DNA from: Calliopsis andreniformis
Taxonomy: Eukaryota > Arthropoda > Insecta > Hymenoptera > Andrenidae
Reading direction: 5' to 3'
NCBI RefSeq assembly: GCF_051401765.1
Contig: NW_027480423.1
Location: 8,680,001 to 8,744,000 of the forward strand
Length of the DNA: 64,000 nucleotides
The notes beneath the pieces were generated by a model. It was not told the origin of the DNA. It made no database searches and saw only the letters and a program-made list of their open reading frames with translations. Below are positions 39,881 through 51,386 of this stretch, one piece after another. The translations under genes were made by a program, and so were the position numbers. How positions within the stretch are numbered: position 1 is the stretch's first letter; every line of letters starts with the position of its first letter.

Positions 39881-41650
39881 GGCGTTGACTTCTTTGGCCC
39901 TAACTGTTCGATATGGTGGAACAATGCCCTAGAGTGAAGCCTAAGTTGCCGGGAACGAAGAAATGACCATCACTTTCAAACTGGTTGCAATTATTCCTGT
40001 TATATGATGGAAAAACTGTTGTATTTTTATTGCATTTTATGCTTCGGGCATTGACCTCTAAGGTCCTAACTATTCATTCTGTTGGAGCAACGCCCTAGGG
40101 TGAAGCCCAGGTTGCCCGGAAAGTAGAAATGACCATAACTTTCACACTGGTTGCAATTATTCGTTTTATACGATGGAAAAGCTGTTGCATCTTTATTGTA
40201 TTTTATTCTTCTGGCGTTGACTTCTAAGGCCGTAGCTATTAGATGTGGTGGAGCAACGCCCTAGAGTGACGCCTAGGTTGCCCGGAACGTAGAAATGACC
40301 ATTACTTTCACAATGTTTGCAATTATTCATTTTATACGATTTAAAAAACTGTTGTACTTATATTGATTTTATCCTTCTGGCGTTGACTTCTTAGGCCCTA
40401 ACTATTCGATCTGGTGGAACAACGGCCTAGGGTGAAGCCTAGGTTGCACGGAACGTAGAAATGACCATAACTTTCACACTGGTTGCTATTATTCGTTTTA
40501 TACGATGGAAAAACTGTTATATTTATATTGTATTTTATGCTTCTGACGTTGACATCTTAGGCCCTAACTGTTCGATATGGTGGAACAACGCCCTAGAGTG
40601 AAGACTAAGTTGCCCGGAACGAAGAAATGACCATCACTTTCAAACTGGTTGCAATTATTCCTATTATATGATGGAAAAACTGTTGTATTTCTATTGCATT
40701 TTATGCTTCGGGCATTGACTTCTAAGGCCCTAACTATTCAATCTGTTGGAGCAACGCCCTAGGGTGAAGCCTAGGTTGCCCGGAAAGTGGAACTGACCAT
40801 AAATTTATCCTGGTTGCAATTATACGTTTTATATGATGGAAAAACTGTTGTATTTATATTGTATTTTTTGCTTCTGGCGTTCAGTTCTTTGGCCCTAACT
40901 ATTCGATCTGGTGGAACAACGCCCTAGGGTGAAGCCTAGGTTGCACGGAACGTAGAAATGACCATAACTTTCACACTGGTTGCTATTATTCGTTTTATAC
41001 GATGGAAAAACTGTTATATTTATATTGTATTTTATGCTTCTGACGTTGACATCTTAGGCCCTAACTATTCGATCTGGTGGAACAACGCCCTAGAGTGAAG
41101 CCTAGGTTGCCTGGAACGTAGAAATGACAATTACTTTCACACTGGTTGCTATTTTTCGTTTTATACAATGGAAAAACTGTCATATTTATATTGTATTTTA
41201 TGCTTCTGGCGTTGACTTCTTTGGCCCTAACTGTTCGATATGGTGGAACAACGCCCTAGAGTGAAGACTAAGTTGCCCGGAACGAAGAAATGACCATCAC
41301 TTTCAAACTGGTTGCAATTATTCCTATTATATGATGGAAAAACTGTTGTATTTCTATTGCATTTTATGCTTCGGGCATTGACCTCTAAGGTCCTATCTAT
41401 TCAATCTGTTGGAGCAACGCCCTAGGGTGAAGACTAGGTTGCTCGGAAAGTAGAAATGACCATAACTTTCACACTGGTTGCAATTGTTCGTTTTATACGA
41501 TGGAAAAGCTGTTGCATCTTTATTGTATTTTATTCTTCTGGCGTTGACTTCTAAGGCCGTAGCTATTAGATGTGGTGGAGCAACGCCCTAGAGTGACGCC
41601 TAGGTTGTCCGGAACGTAGAAATGACCATTACTTTCACAATGTTTGCAAT
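39440..41650 (+). repeat. block C, copy 1
   Basis: Its first ~440 bp overlap the end of the 42-monomer duplication. The block recurs at 44,585-46,755 and 56,432-58,705. Landmarks are GGTTGCAGTTATTCCTGTAAAACG, AAATTTATCCTGG at 40,801 (a monomer with a short deletion in the CTTTCACACTGG segment), CTGACGTTGACATC at 41,040 and TTAGATGTGGTGG. Relative to copy 2 it has one extra monomer (about 40,430-40,600): the offset is 5,144 before and 4,978 after. Small indels lie near 40,340 (CGATTTAAAAAACTG) and 40,365 (TATTGATTTTATCC). No gene was seen. Confidence 0.78.
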
Positions 41651-43564
41651 TATTCGTTTTATACGATGGAAAAACTGTTCTATTTATTTTGTATTTTATG
41701 CTTCGGGCGTTGACTTCTAAGGACCTAACTATTCGATCTGGTGGAGCAACGCCCTAGAGTGAAGCCTAGGTTGCCCGGAACGTAGAAATGACCAGTACTT
41801 TCATACTGTTTGCAGTTATTCCTGTTATACGATGGAAAAACTGTTGCGTCTTTATTCTATTTTATGCTTCTGGCGTTGACTTCTTAGGCCCTAACTATTC
41901 CATCTGGTGGAGCAACGCCCTAGGGTGAAGCCTAGGTTGCCCGGAAAGTAGAAATGACCATAGCTTTCACACTGGCTGCAATTATTCGTTTTATACGATG
42001 CAAAAGCTGTTGCATCTTTATTGTATTTTATTCTTCTGGCGTTGACTTCTAAGGCCGTAGCTATTAGATGTGGTGGTGCAACGCCCTAGAGTGACGCCTA
42101 GGTTGCCCGGAACGTAGTAATGACCATATCTTTCACACAGTTTGCAATTATTCATTTTATTCGATGGCAAAGCTGTTGTATTTATATTGTATTTTATGCT
42201 TCCGGCAGTGACTTCTTAGGCCCTAACTATTCGATCTGGAGGGGCAATGCCCCAGAGTTAAGTCTAGGATGCCCGAAACGCCGAAATGATCATTACTTTC
42301 ACGCTTATTGCAATTATTCCTGTAATACGATGAAAAGACTGTTGTATTATAATTGTATTTTATGCTTTTAGCGATGAATTCTAAGTCACTAGCTATTCGA
42401 TCTGGTGGAGCAACGCCCTAGAGTGACGCCTAGGTTGCCAGGAAAGTAGAAATGACCATAACTTTCACACTGGTAGCAATTATTCGTTTTATACGATGGA
42501 AAAACTGTTCTACTTATTTTGTATTTTATGCTTCGGGCGTTGACTTCTAAGGACCTAACTATTCGATCTGGTGGAACAACGACCTAGGGTGAAGCCTAGG
42601 TTGCCCGGAACGTCGAAATGACCATAACTTTCACACTGGTTGCTATTATTCGTTTTATACGATGGAAAAACTGTTATATTTATATTGTATTTTATGCTTC
42701 TGACGTTGACTTCTTAGGCCCTAACTGTTCGATCTGGTGGAACAACGTCCTAGGGTGAAGCCTAGGGTGCCCGGAAAGTTGAAATGACCATAACTTTCAC
42801 ACTGGTTGCAATTATTCGATTTATACGATGGAAAAGCTGTTGCACCTTTATTGTATTTTATTCATCTGGGGTTGACTGCTAAGGCCGTAGCTATTAGATG
42901 TGGTAGAGCAACGCCCTAGAGTGACGCCTAGGTTGCCCGGGACGTAGAAATGACCATTACTTCCACAATGTTTGCAATTATTCATTTTATACGATGGAAA
43001 AGCTTTTGTACTTATATTGTATTTTATTCTTCTGGAGTCGACTTCTTAGGCCCTAACTATTCGATCTAGTGGAACAACGCCCTAGAGTGAAGACTTGGTT
43101 TCCCGGAACATGGAAATGGCCATTACTTTCACACTGTTTGCAGTTATTCCTGTTATACGATGGAAAGACTTTTGCATCTTTATTGTATTTTATGCTTCTG
43201 GCGTTGACTTCTAAGGCCCTAGCTATTCGATTTGGTGGAGCAACGCCCGAGAGTGAAGCCTAGGTTGCCCGGAACGTAGAAATGACCATTACATTCACAC
43301 TGGTTGCAATTATTCGTCTTATACGATGGAAAAGCTGTTGTATTTATATCGTATTTTATGCTTCTCGCGTTGACTTCTTAGGCCCTAACTATTCGATCTG
43401 GTGGAACAACGCCCTTGGGTGAAGCCTAGGTTGCCCGGAACGTAGAAATGACCAGTACATTCACACTGGTTGCAGTTATTCCTGTAAAACGATGGAAAAA
43501 CTGTTGCATCTTTATTGTATTTTATGCTTCTGGCGTTGACTTCTAAGGCCCTAACTATTCGATC
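41651..43564 (+). repeat. diverged monomers and last M1 copy
   Basis: About 11 monomers without a close tandem partner. They include an unusually diverged stretch near 42,190-42,380 (CCGGCAGTGACTTC, GATGCCCGAAACGCCG, TATAATTGTATTTTATGC). Part of that stretch (TTTTAGCGATGAATTCTAAG) recurs near 59,291. The final M1 monomer of the window is at 43,090, with CCGAGAGTGAAG after it where left copies read CCGACAGAGAAG. This is where the left HOR family ends. Confidence 0.7.
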
Positions 43565-44584
43565 AGGTGGAGCAGCGCCCTAGGGTGAAGCCTAGGTTGG
43601 CCGCAATTTAGAAATGTCCATAACTTTCACACTGGTTGCAATTATTCGTTTTATACGATTGAAAAGCTGTTGTATTTATATTGTGTTTTATGCTTCGGGC
43701 ATTGACTTTTAAGGCTCTTACTATTCGATCTGTTGGAGCAACGCCCTAGGGTGAAGCCTAGGTTGCCCGGAACGTAGAAATGAGCATAACTATCACACTG
43801 GTTGCAATTATTCGTTTTATACGATGAAAAAACTGATGTATTTATATTGTATTTTATGCTTCTGGCGTTCACTTCTTAGGCCCTAACTATTCGAACTGGT
43901 GAAACAACGCCCTAGGCTGAAGCCTAGGTTGCCGGGAACGTAGAAATGACCATAACTTTCACACTGGTAGCAATTATTCGTTTTATACAATGGAAAAAAT
44001 GTTCCATTTATTTTGTATTTTATGCTTCGGGCGTTGACTTCTAAGGCCCTAACTGTTTGTTCTGGTGGAGCCACGCCCTAGAGTGAAGCCTCGGTTGCCC
44101 GGAACGTAGAAATGGCCATAACTTTCACACTGGTTATAATTATTCCTGTCCTACGATGGACAAACTGTTGTATTTATATCGTATTTTATGCTTCTGGCGT
44201 TGACGTCTAAGGACCCAACTATTCGACCTTGTGGGGCAACGCTCTAGAGTGAAGCCTAGGTTGCTGGGAATGTAGGAATGACCATAAATTTCACACTGGT
44301 AGCAATCATTCGTTTTATACGATGGAAAAACTGTTGCCTCTTTATCGTATTTTATGCTTCGGGCGTGGACTTCTAAGGCCCTAACTATTCGATCTGGTGG
44401 AGCAACTCCCTAGAGTGAAGCCTAGGTTGCCCGGAACGTAGAAATGACCATAACTTTTACACTGGTAGCAAATATTCGTTTTATACAATGGAAAAACTGT
44501 TCTATTTATTTTGCATTTTATGCTTCGGGCGTTGACTTCTAAGGACCTAACTGATTGATCTGGTGGAGCAACGCCCTAGAGTGA
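43565..44584 (+). repeat. six-monomer segment of the right HOR family, isolated copy
   Basis: Matches 49,206-50,225 at an offset of 5,641 bp, including GGTTGGCCGCAAT, GAGCATAACTATCAC, GTTATAATTATTCCTG and GCAATCATTCG. It is more diverged from the 15-mer copies than they are from each other (for example CGCAATTTAG vs CGCAATGTAG, AACTGATGTATT vs AACTGTTGTATT). It is probably an older relic separated from the main array by block C copy 2. Confidence 0.72.
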
Positions 44585-46755
44585 AGCCTAGATTGCCCGG
44601 AACGTTGAAATGACCAGTACTATCACACTGTTTGCAGTTATTCCTGTTATACGATGGAAAACTGTTGCATCTTTAATGCATTTTATGCTTCTGGCGTTGA
44701 CTTCTAAGGCCCTAACTATTCGATCAGGTGGAGCAACGCCCTAGAGTGACGCCCAGGTTGCCCGGAACGTAGAAATGACCAGTACATTCACACTGGTTGC
44801 AGTTATTCCTGTAAAACGATGGAAAAACTGTTGCATCTTTATTGTATTTTATGCTTCTGGCGTTGATTTCTAAGGCCCTAACTATTCGATCTGGTGGAGC
44901 AACGTCCTAGTGTGAAGCCTAGGTTGCCCGGAACGAAGAAATGACCATAACTTTCAGACTGGTTGCTATTATTCGATTTATACAATTGAAAAACTGTCAT
45001 ATTTATATTGTATTTTATGCTTCTGGCGTTGACGTCTTTGGCCCTAACTGTTCGATATGGTGGAACAACGCCCTAGAGTGAAGCCTAAGTTGCCCGGAAC
45101 GAAGAAATGACCATCACTTTCAAACTGGTTGCAATTATTCCTGTTATATCATGGAAAAACTGTTGTATTTTTATTGCATTTTATGCTTCGGGCATTGGCC
45201 TCTAAGGTCCTAACTATTCATTCTGTTGGAGCAACGCCCTGGGGTGAAGCCTAGGTTGCCCGGAAAGTAGAAATGACCATAACTTTCACACTGGTTGCAA
45301 TTATTCGTTTTATACGATGGAAAAGCTGTTGCATCTTTATTGTATTTTATTCTTCTGGCGTTGACTTCTAAGGCCGTAGCTATTAGATGTGGTGGAGCAA
45401 CGCCCTAGAGTGACGCCTAGGTTGCCCGGAACGTAGAAATGACCATTACTTTCACAATGTTTGCAATTGTTCATTTTATACGATTTAAAAAACTGTTGTA
45501 CTTATATTGATTTTATCCTTCTGGCGTTGACTTCTTAGGCCCTAACTATTCGATCTGGTGGAACAACGGCCTAGAGTGAATCCTAGGTTGCCCGGAACGT
45601 ATAAATGACCATCACATTCAAACTGGTTGCAATTATTCCTGTTATATGATGGAAGAACTGTTGTACTATTATTGCCTTTTATGCTTCGGGCATTGACTTC
45701 TAAGGCCCTAACTATTCAATCTGTTGGAGCAACGCCCTAGGGTGAAGCCTAGGTTGCCCGGAAAGTGGAACTGACCATAAATTTATCCTGGTTGCAATTA
45801 TACGTTTTATATGATGGAAAAACTGTTGTATTTATATTGTATTTTTTGCTTCTGGCGTTCACTTCATTGGCCCTAACTATTCGATCTGGTGGAACAACGC
45901 CCTAGGGTGAAGCCTAGGTTGCACGGAACGTAGAAATGACCATAACTTTCACACTGGTTGCTATTATTCGTTTTATACGATGGAAAAACTGTTATATTTA
46001 TATTGTATTTTATGCTTCTGACGTTGACATCTTAGGCCCTAACTATTCGATCTGGTGGAACAACGCCCTAGAGTGAAGCCTAGGTTGCCTGGAACGTAGA
46101 AATGACAATTACTTTCACACTGGTTGCTATTATTCGTTTTATACAATGGAAAAACTGTCATATTTATATTGTATTTTATGCTTCTGGCGTTGACTTCTTT
46201 GGCCCTAACTGTTCGATATGGTGGAACAACGCCCTAGAGTGAAGACTAAGTTGCCCGGAACGAAGAAATGACCATCACTTTCAAACTGGTTGCAATTATT
46301 CCTATTATATGATGGAAACACTGTTGTATTTCTATTGCATTTTATGCTTCGGGCATTGACCTCTAAGGTCCTATCTATTCAATCTGTTGGTGCAACGCCC
46401 TAGGGTGAAGACTACGTTTCCCGGAAAGTAGAAATGACCATAACTTTCACACTGGTTGCAATTGTTCGTTTTATACGATGGAAAAGCTGTTGCATCTTTA
46501 TTGTATTTTATTCTTCTGGCGTTGACTTCTAAGGCCGTAGCTATTAGATGTGGTGGAGCAACGCCCTAGAGTGACACCTAGGTTGCCCGGAACGTAGAAA
46601 TGACCATTACTTTCACAATGTTTGCAATTATTCATTTTATACGATGGAAAAACTATTGTACTTATATTGATTTTATTCTTCTGGCGTTGACTGTTTAGGC
46701 CCTAACTATTCGATCTGGTGGAACAACGCCCTAGATTGAAGCCTACGTTGCACGG
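44585..46755 (+). repeat. block C, copy 2
   Basis: Matches 39,440-41,650 (offset 5,144, then 4,978) and 56,432-58,705 (offset about 11,618 at the left end). It contains the AAATTTATCCTGG monomer at 45,779 and CTGACGTTGACATC at 46,018. The monomer corresponding to 40,430-40,600 of copy 1 is missing. No gene was seen. Confidence 0.76.
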
Positions 46756-48896
46756 AACGCAGAAATGACCATAACTTTCACACTGGTTGCAATTATTCCT
46801 GTTCTACGATGGAAAAGCTGTTGTATTTATATCGTATTTTATGCTTCCGGCGTTGACGTCTAAGGACCTAACTATTCGATCTTGTTGGGCAACGCTCTGG
46901 AGTGAAGCCTAGGTTGCTCGGAATGTAGGAATGACCATAAATTTCACACTGGTTGCAATTATTCGTTTTATACGATGGAAAAACTGTTGCATCTTTATCG
47001 TATTTTATTCTTCGGGCGTGGACTTCTCAGGCCCTAACTATTCGATCTGGTGGAGCAACTCCCTAGAGTGAAGGCCAGGTTGCCCGAAACGTAGAAATGA
47101 CCATAACTTTTACACTGGTAGCAATTATTCGTTTTATACAATGGAAAAACTGTTCTATTTATTTTGCATTTTATGCTTCGGGCGTTGACTTCTAAGGCCC
47201 TAACTGATTGATCTGGTGGAGCAACGCCCTAGAGTGAAGCCTAGATTGCCCGGAACGTTGAAATGACCAGTACTTTCACACTGTTTGCAGTTATTCCTGT
47301 TATACGATGGAAAAACTGTTGCATCTTTATTGCATTTTATGCTTCTGTCTTTGACTTCTAAGGCCCTAACTATTTGATCAGGTGGAGCAACGCCCTAGGG
47401 TGAAGCCTAGGTTGCCCGGAACGTAGAAATGACCATAACTTTCACACTGCTAGCAATTATTCGTTTTATACAATGGAAAAACTGTTCCATTTATTTTGTA
47501 TTTTATGTTTCGGGCGTTTACTTCTAAGTGACTAACTGTTTGTTCTGGTGGAGCAACGACCTAGAGTGAAGCCTAGGTTGCCCGGAACGCAGAAATGACC
47601 ATAACTTTCACACTGGTTGCAATTATTCCTGTTCTACGATGGAAAAGCTGTTGTATTTATATCGCATTTTATGCTTCTGGCGTTGACTTCTTAGTCCCTA
47701 ACTATTCCATCTGGTGGAACAACGCCCTAGGGTGAAGCCTAGGTTGCCCGGAAAGTAGAAATGACCATAACTTCCACAATGGTATCAATTATTCGTTTTA
47801 TACGATGGAAAAACTGTACTATTTATTTTGTATTTTATGCTTCGGGCGTTGACTTCTAAGGCCCTAGCTATTCCATCTGGTGGATCAACGCCCCAGAGTG
47901 AAGCCTAGGTTGCCCGGAACGTGGAAATGACCATCACTTTCAAACTGGTTGCAATTATTCCTGTTATATGATGGAAAAACTTATGTATTTTTATTGCATT
48001 TTATGCTTCGGGCATTGACTTCTAAGGACCTAACTATTCAATCTGTTGGAGCAACGCCCTATGGTGAAGCCTAGGTTGCCCGGAAAGTGGAAGTGACCAT
48101 AACTTCCATACTGGTTGCAATTATTCGTTTTATACGATGAAAAAACTGTTGTATTTATATTGTATTTTATGCTTCTGGCGTTCACTTCTTAGGCCCCAAC
48201 TATTCGAACTTGTGAAACAACACCCTAGGGTGAAGCCTAGGTTGCCCGGAACGTAGAACTGACCATAACTTTCACACTGGTAGCAATTATTCGTTTTACA
48301 CGATGGAAAAACTGTTCCATTTATTTTGTATTTTATGCTTCGGGCGTTGACTTCTAAGGCCCTAACTGTTTGATCTGGTGGAGCAACGCCCTAGGGTGAA
48401 GCCTAGGTTGCCCGGAACGTAGAAATGACCATAACTTTCACACTGGTTGCAATTATTCCTGTTCTACGATGGACAAACTGTTGTATTTATATCGTATTTT
48501 ATGCTTCCGGCGTTGACGTCTAAGGACCTAACTATTCGATCTTGTTGGGCAACGCTCTGGAGTGAAGCCTAGGTTGCTCGGAATGTAGGAATGACCATAA
48601 ATTTCACACTGGTTGCAATTATTCGTTTTATACGATGGAAAAACTGTTGCATCCTTATCGTATTTTATGCTTCGGGCGTGGACTTCTCAGGCCCTAACTA
48701 TTCGATCTGGTGGAGCAACTCCCTAGAGTGAAGCCCAGGTTGCCCGAAACGTAGAAATGACCATAACTTTTACACTGGTAGCAATTATTCGTTTTATACA
48801 ATGGAAAAACTGTTCTATTTATTTTGCATTTTATGCTTCGGGCGTTGACTTCTAAGGCCCTAACTGATTGATCTGGTGGAGCAACGCCCTAGAGTG
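46756..48896 (+). repeat. 15-monomer HOR family, truncated first copy
   Basis: The register marker (AAGCCTAGATTGCCCGG) is at 47,237 and next at 48,897, only 10 monomers apart. The left part, 46,920-47,390, equals 48,580-49,050 at an offset of 1,660. The right part, ~47,550-48,400, equals 50,206-51,056 at an offset of 2,656. The middle monomers of the HOR are therefore deleted, with a hybrid monomer at 47,403-47,560 (CACTGCTAGC, GTTTACTTCTAAGTGAC). Confidence 0.78.
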
Positions 48897-48952
48897 AAGC
48901 CTAGATTGCCCGGAACGTTGAAATGACCAGTACTTTCACACTGTTTGCAGTT

Positions 48953-48969
48953 ATTCCTGTTATACGATG
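48953..48969 (+). promoter_or_regulatory. CENP-B-box-like site, TTCC-disrupted form
   Basis: ATTCCTGTTATACGATG: the TTCG half is changed to TTCC and the next bases to TGTT, leaving 6 of 9 essential bases. This paired change marks a recurrent monomer class in both halves of the window, usually with TGCAGTTATT or TGCAATTATT before it. It is inherited as a block and is not scattered mutation. Confidence 0.45.
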
Positions 48970-49284
48970 GAAAAACTGTTGCATCTTTATTGCATTTTAT
49001 GCTTCTGTCTTTGACTTCTAAGGCCCTAACTATTTGATCAGGTGGAGCAACGCCCTAGAGTGACGCCTAGGTTGCCCGGCACGAAGAAATGACCAGGACT
49101 TTCACACTGTTTGCAGTTATTCCTGTTATACGATGGAAAAACTGTTGCATCTTTATTGCATTTTATCCTTTTGGCGTTGACTTCTAAGGCCCTAACTATT
49201 CGATCAGGTGGAGCAACGCCCTAGGGTGAAGCCTAGGTTGGCCGCAATGTAGAAATGTCCATAACTTTCACACTGGTTGCAATT

Positions 49285-49301
49285 ATTCGTTTTATACGAT
49301 T
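49285..49301 (+). promoter_or_regulatory. CENP-B-box-like site, intact form (15-mer HOR example)
   Basis: ATTCGTTTTATACGATT, with the same 7 of 9 essential positions (the last position is unconstrained). In the 15-mer HOR 6 of 15 monomers keep this form. Confidence 0.38.
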
Positions 49302-49616
49302 GAAAAGCTGTTGTATTTATATTGTGTTTTATGCTTCGGGCATTGACTTTTAAGGCCCTTACTATTCGATCTGTTGGAGCAACGCCCTAGGGTGAAGCCT
49401 AGGTTGCCCGGAACGTAGAAATGAGCATAACTATCACACTGGTTGCAATTATTCGTTTTATACGATGAAAAAACTGTTGTATTTATATTGTATTTTATGC
49501 TTCTGGCGTTCACTTCTTAGGCCCTAACTATTCGAACTGGTGAAACAACGCCCTAGGGTGAAGCCTAGGTTGCCCGGAACGTAGAAATGACCATAACTTT
49601 CACACTGGTAGCAATT

Positions 49617-49633
49617 ATTCGTTTTATACAATG
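49617..49633 (+). promoter_or_regulatory. CENP-B-box-like site, CAAT-disrupted form
   Basis: ATTCGTTTTATACAATG: the left half is kept, but the CG of the right half is changed to CA. This form recurs at fixed positions of the 15-mer HOR (3 of 15 monomers) and in old-type monomers such as the one near 2,820. Confidence 0.45.
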
Positions 49634-51386
49634 GAAAAACTGTTCCATTTATTTTGTATTTTATGCTTCGGGCGTTGACTTCTAAGGCCCTAACTGTTTG
49701 ATCTGGTGGAGCCACGCCCTAGAGTGAAGCCTCGGTTGCCCGGAACGTAGAAATGACCATAACTTTCACACTGGTTATAATTATTCCTGTTCTACGATGG
49801 ACAAACTGTTGTATTTATATCGTATTTTATGCTTCTGGCGTTGACGTCTAAGTACCCAATTATTCGATCTTGTGGGGCAACGCTCTAGAGTGAAGCCTAG
49901 GTTGCTCGGAATGTAGGAATGACCATAAATTTCACACTGGTAGCAATCATTCGTTTTATACGATGGAAAAACTGTTGCATCTTTATCGTATTTTATGCTT
50001 CGGGCGTGGACTTCTAAGGTCCTAACTATTCGATCTGGTGGAGCAACTCCCTAGAGTGAAGCCTAGGTTGCCCGGAACGTAGAAATGACCATAACTTTTA
50101 CACTGGTAGCAATTATTCGTTTTATACAATGGAAAAACTGTTCTATTTATTTTGCATTTTATGCTTCGGGCGTTGACTTCTAAGGACCTAACTGATTGAT
50201 CTGGTGGAGCAACGACCTAGAGTGAAGCCTAGGTTGCCCGGAACGCAGAAATGACCATAACTTTCACACTGGTTGCAATTATTCCTGTTCTACGATGGAA
50301 AAGCTGTTGTATTTATATCGCATTTTATGCTTCTGGCGTTGACTTCTTAGTCCCTAACTATTCCATCTGGTGGAACAACGCCCTAGGGTGAAGCCTAGGT
50401 TGCCCGGAAAGTAGAAATGACCATAACTTCCACAATGGTATCAATTATTCGTTTTATACGATGGAAAAACTGTACTATTTATTTTGTATTTTATGCTTCG
50501 GGCGTTGACTTCTAAGGCCCTAGCTATTCCATCTGGTGGATCAACGCCCCAGAGTGAAGCCTAGGTTGCCCGGAACGTGGAAATGACCATCACTTTCAAA
50601 CTGGTTGCAATTATTCCTGTTATATGATGGAAAAACTTATGTATTTTTATTGCATTTTATGCTTCGGGCATTGACTTCTAAGGACCTAACTATTCAATCT
50701 GTTGGAGCAACGCCCTATGGTGAAGCCTAGGTTGCCCGGAAAGTGGAAGTGACCATAACTTTCATACTGGTTGCAATTATTCGTTTTATACGATGAAAAA
50801 ACTGTTGTATTTATATTGTATTTTATGCTTCTGGCGTTCACTTCTTAGGCCCCAACTATTCGAACTTGTGAAACAACACCCTAGGGTGAAGCCTAGGTTG
50901 CCCGGAACGTAGAACTGACCATAACTTTCACACTGGTAGCAATTATTCGTTTTACACGATGGAAAAACTGTTCCATTTATTTTGTATTTTATGCTTCGGG
51001 CGTTGACTTCTAAGGCCCTAACTGTTTGATCTGGTGGAGCAACGCCCCAGAGTGAAGCCTAGGTTGCCCGGAACGTGGAAATGACCATCACTTTCAAACT
51101 GGTTGCAATTATTCCTGTTATATGATGGAAAAACTTATGTATTTTTATTGCATTTTATGCTTCGGGCGTGGACTTCTCAGGCCCTAACTATTCGATCTGG
51201 TGGAGCAACTCCCTAGAGTGAAGCCCAGGTTGCCCGAAACGTAGAAATGACCATAACTTTTACACTGGTAGCAATTATTCGTTTTATACAATGGAAAAAC
51301 TGTTCTATTTATTTTGCATTTTATGCTTCGGGCGTTGACTTCTAAGGCCCTAACTGATTGATCTGGTGGAGCAACGCCCTAGAGTG

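Larger units (their letters stand above)
48897..51386 (+). repeat. 15-monomer HOR, copy 1 (2,490 bp)
   Basis: Exactly 15 x 166 bp between marker monomers at 48,897 and 51,387. In order, its monomers carry the CENP-B-box-like site in these states: TTCC, TTCC, intact, intact, CAAT, TTCC, intact, CAAT, TTCC, intact, TTCC, intact, intact, TTCC, CAAT. It includes a monomer with GGAACGCAGAAATG (~50,237) that copy 2 lacks. A junction near 51,150 joins TTATGTATTTTTATTGC directly to CTTCGGGCGTGGACTTC. Confidence 0.87.

Noticed and set aside
42190..42380. Possible transposon remnant because of unusually diverged sequence
   Set aside because: Each base still aligns to the monomer in phase, without terminal repeats or target duplications; it is an old monomer.
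49292..49715. Minus-strand open frames (73 and 63 codons) repeated at 43,651, 51,782, 54,272 and 61,407
   Set aside because: They are repeated at 2,490 bp because the 15-mer HOR repeats; no sign of codon conservation over base conservation, and no promoter or splice context.
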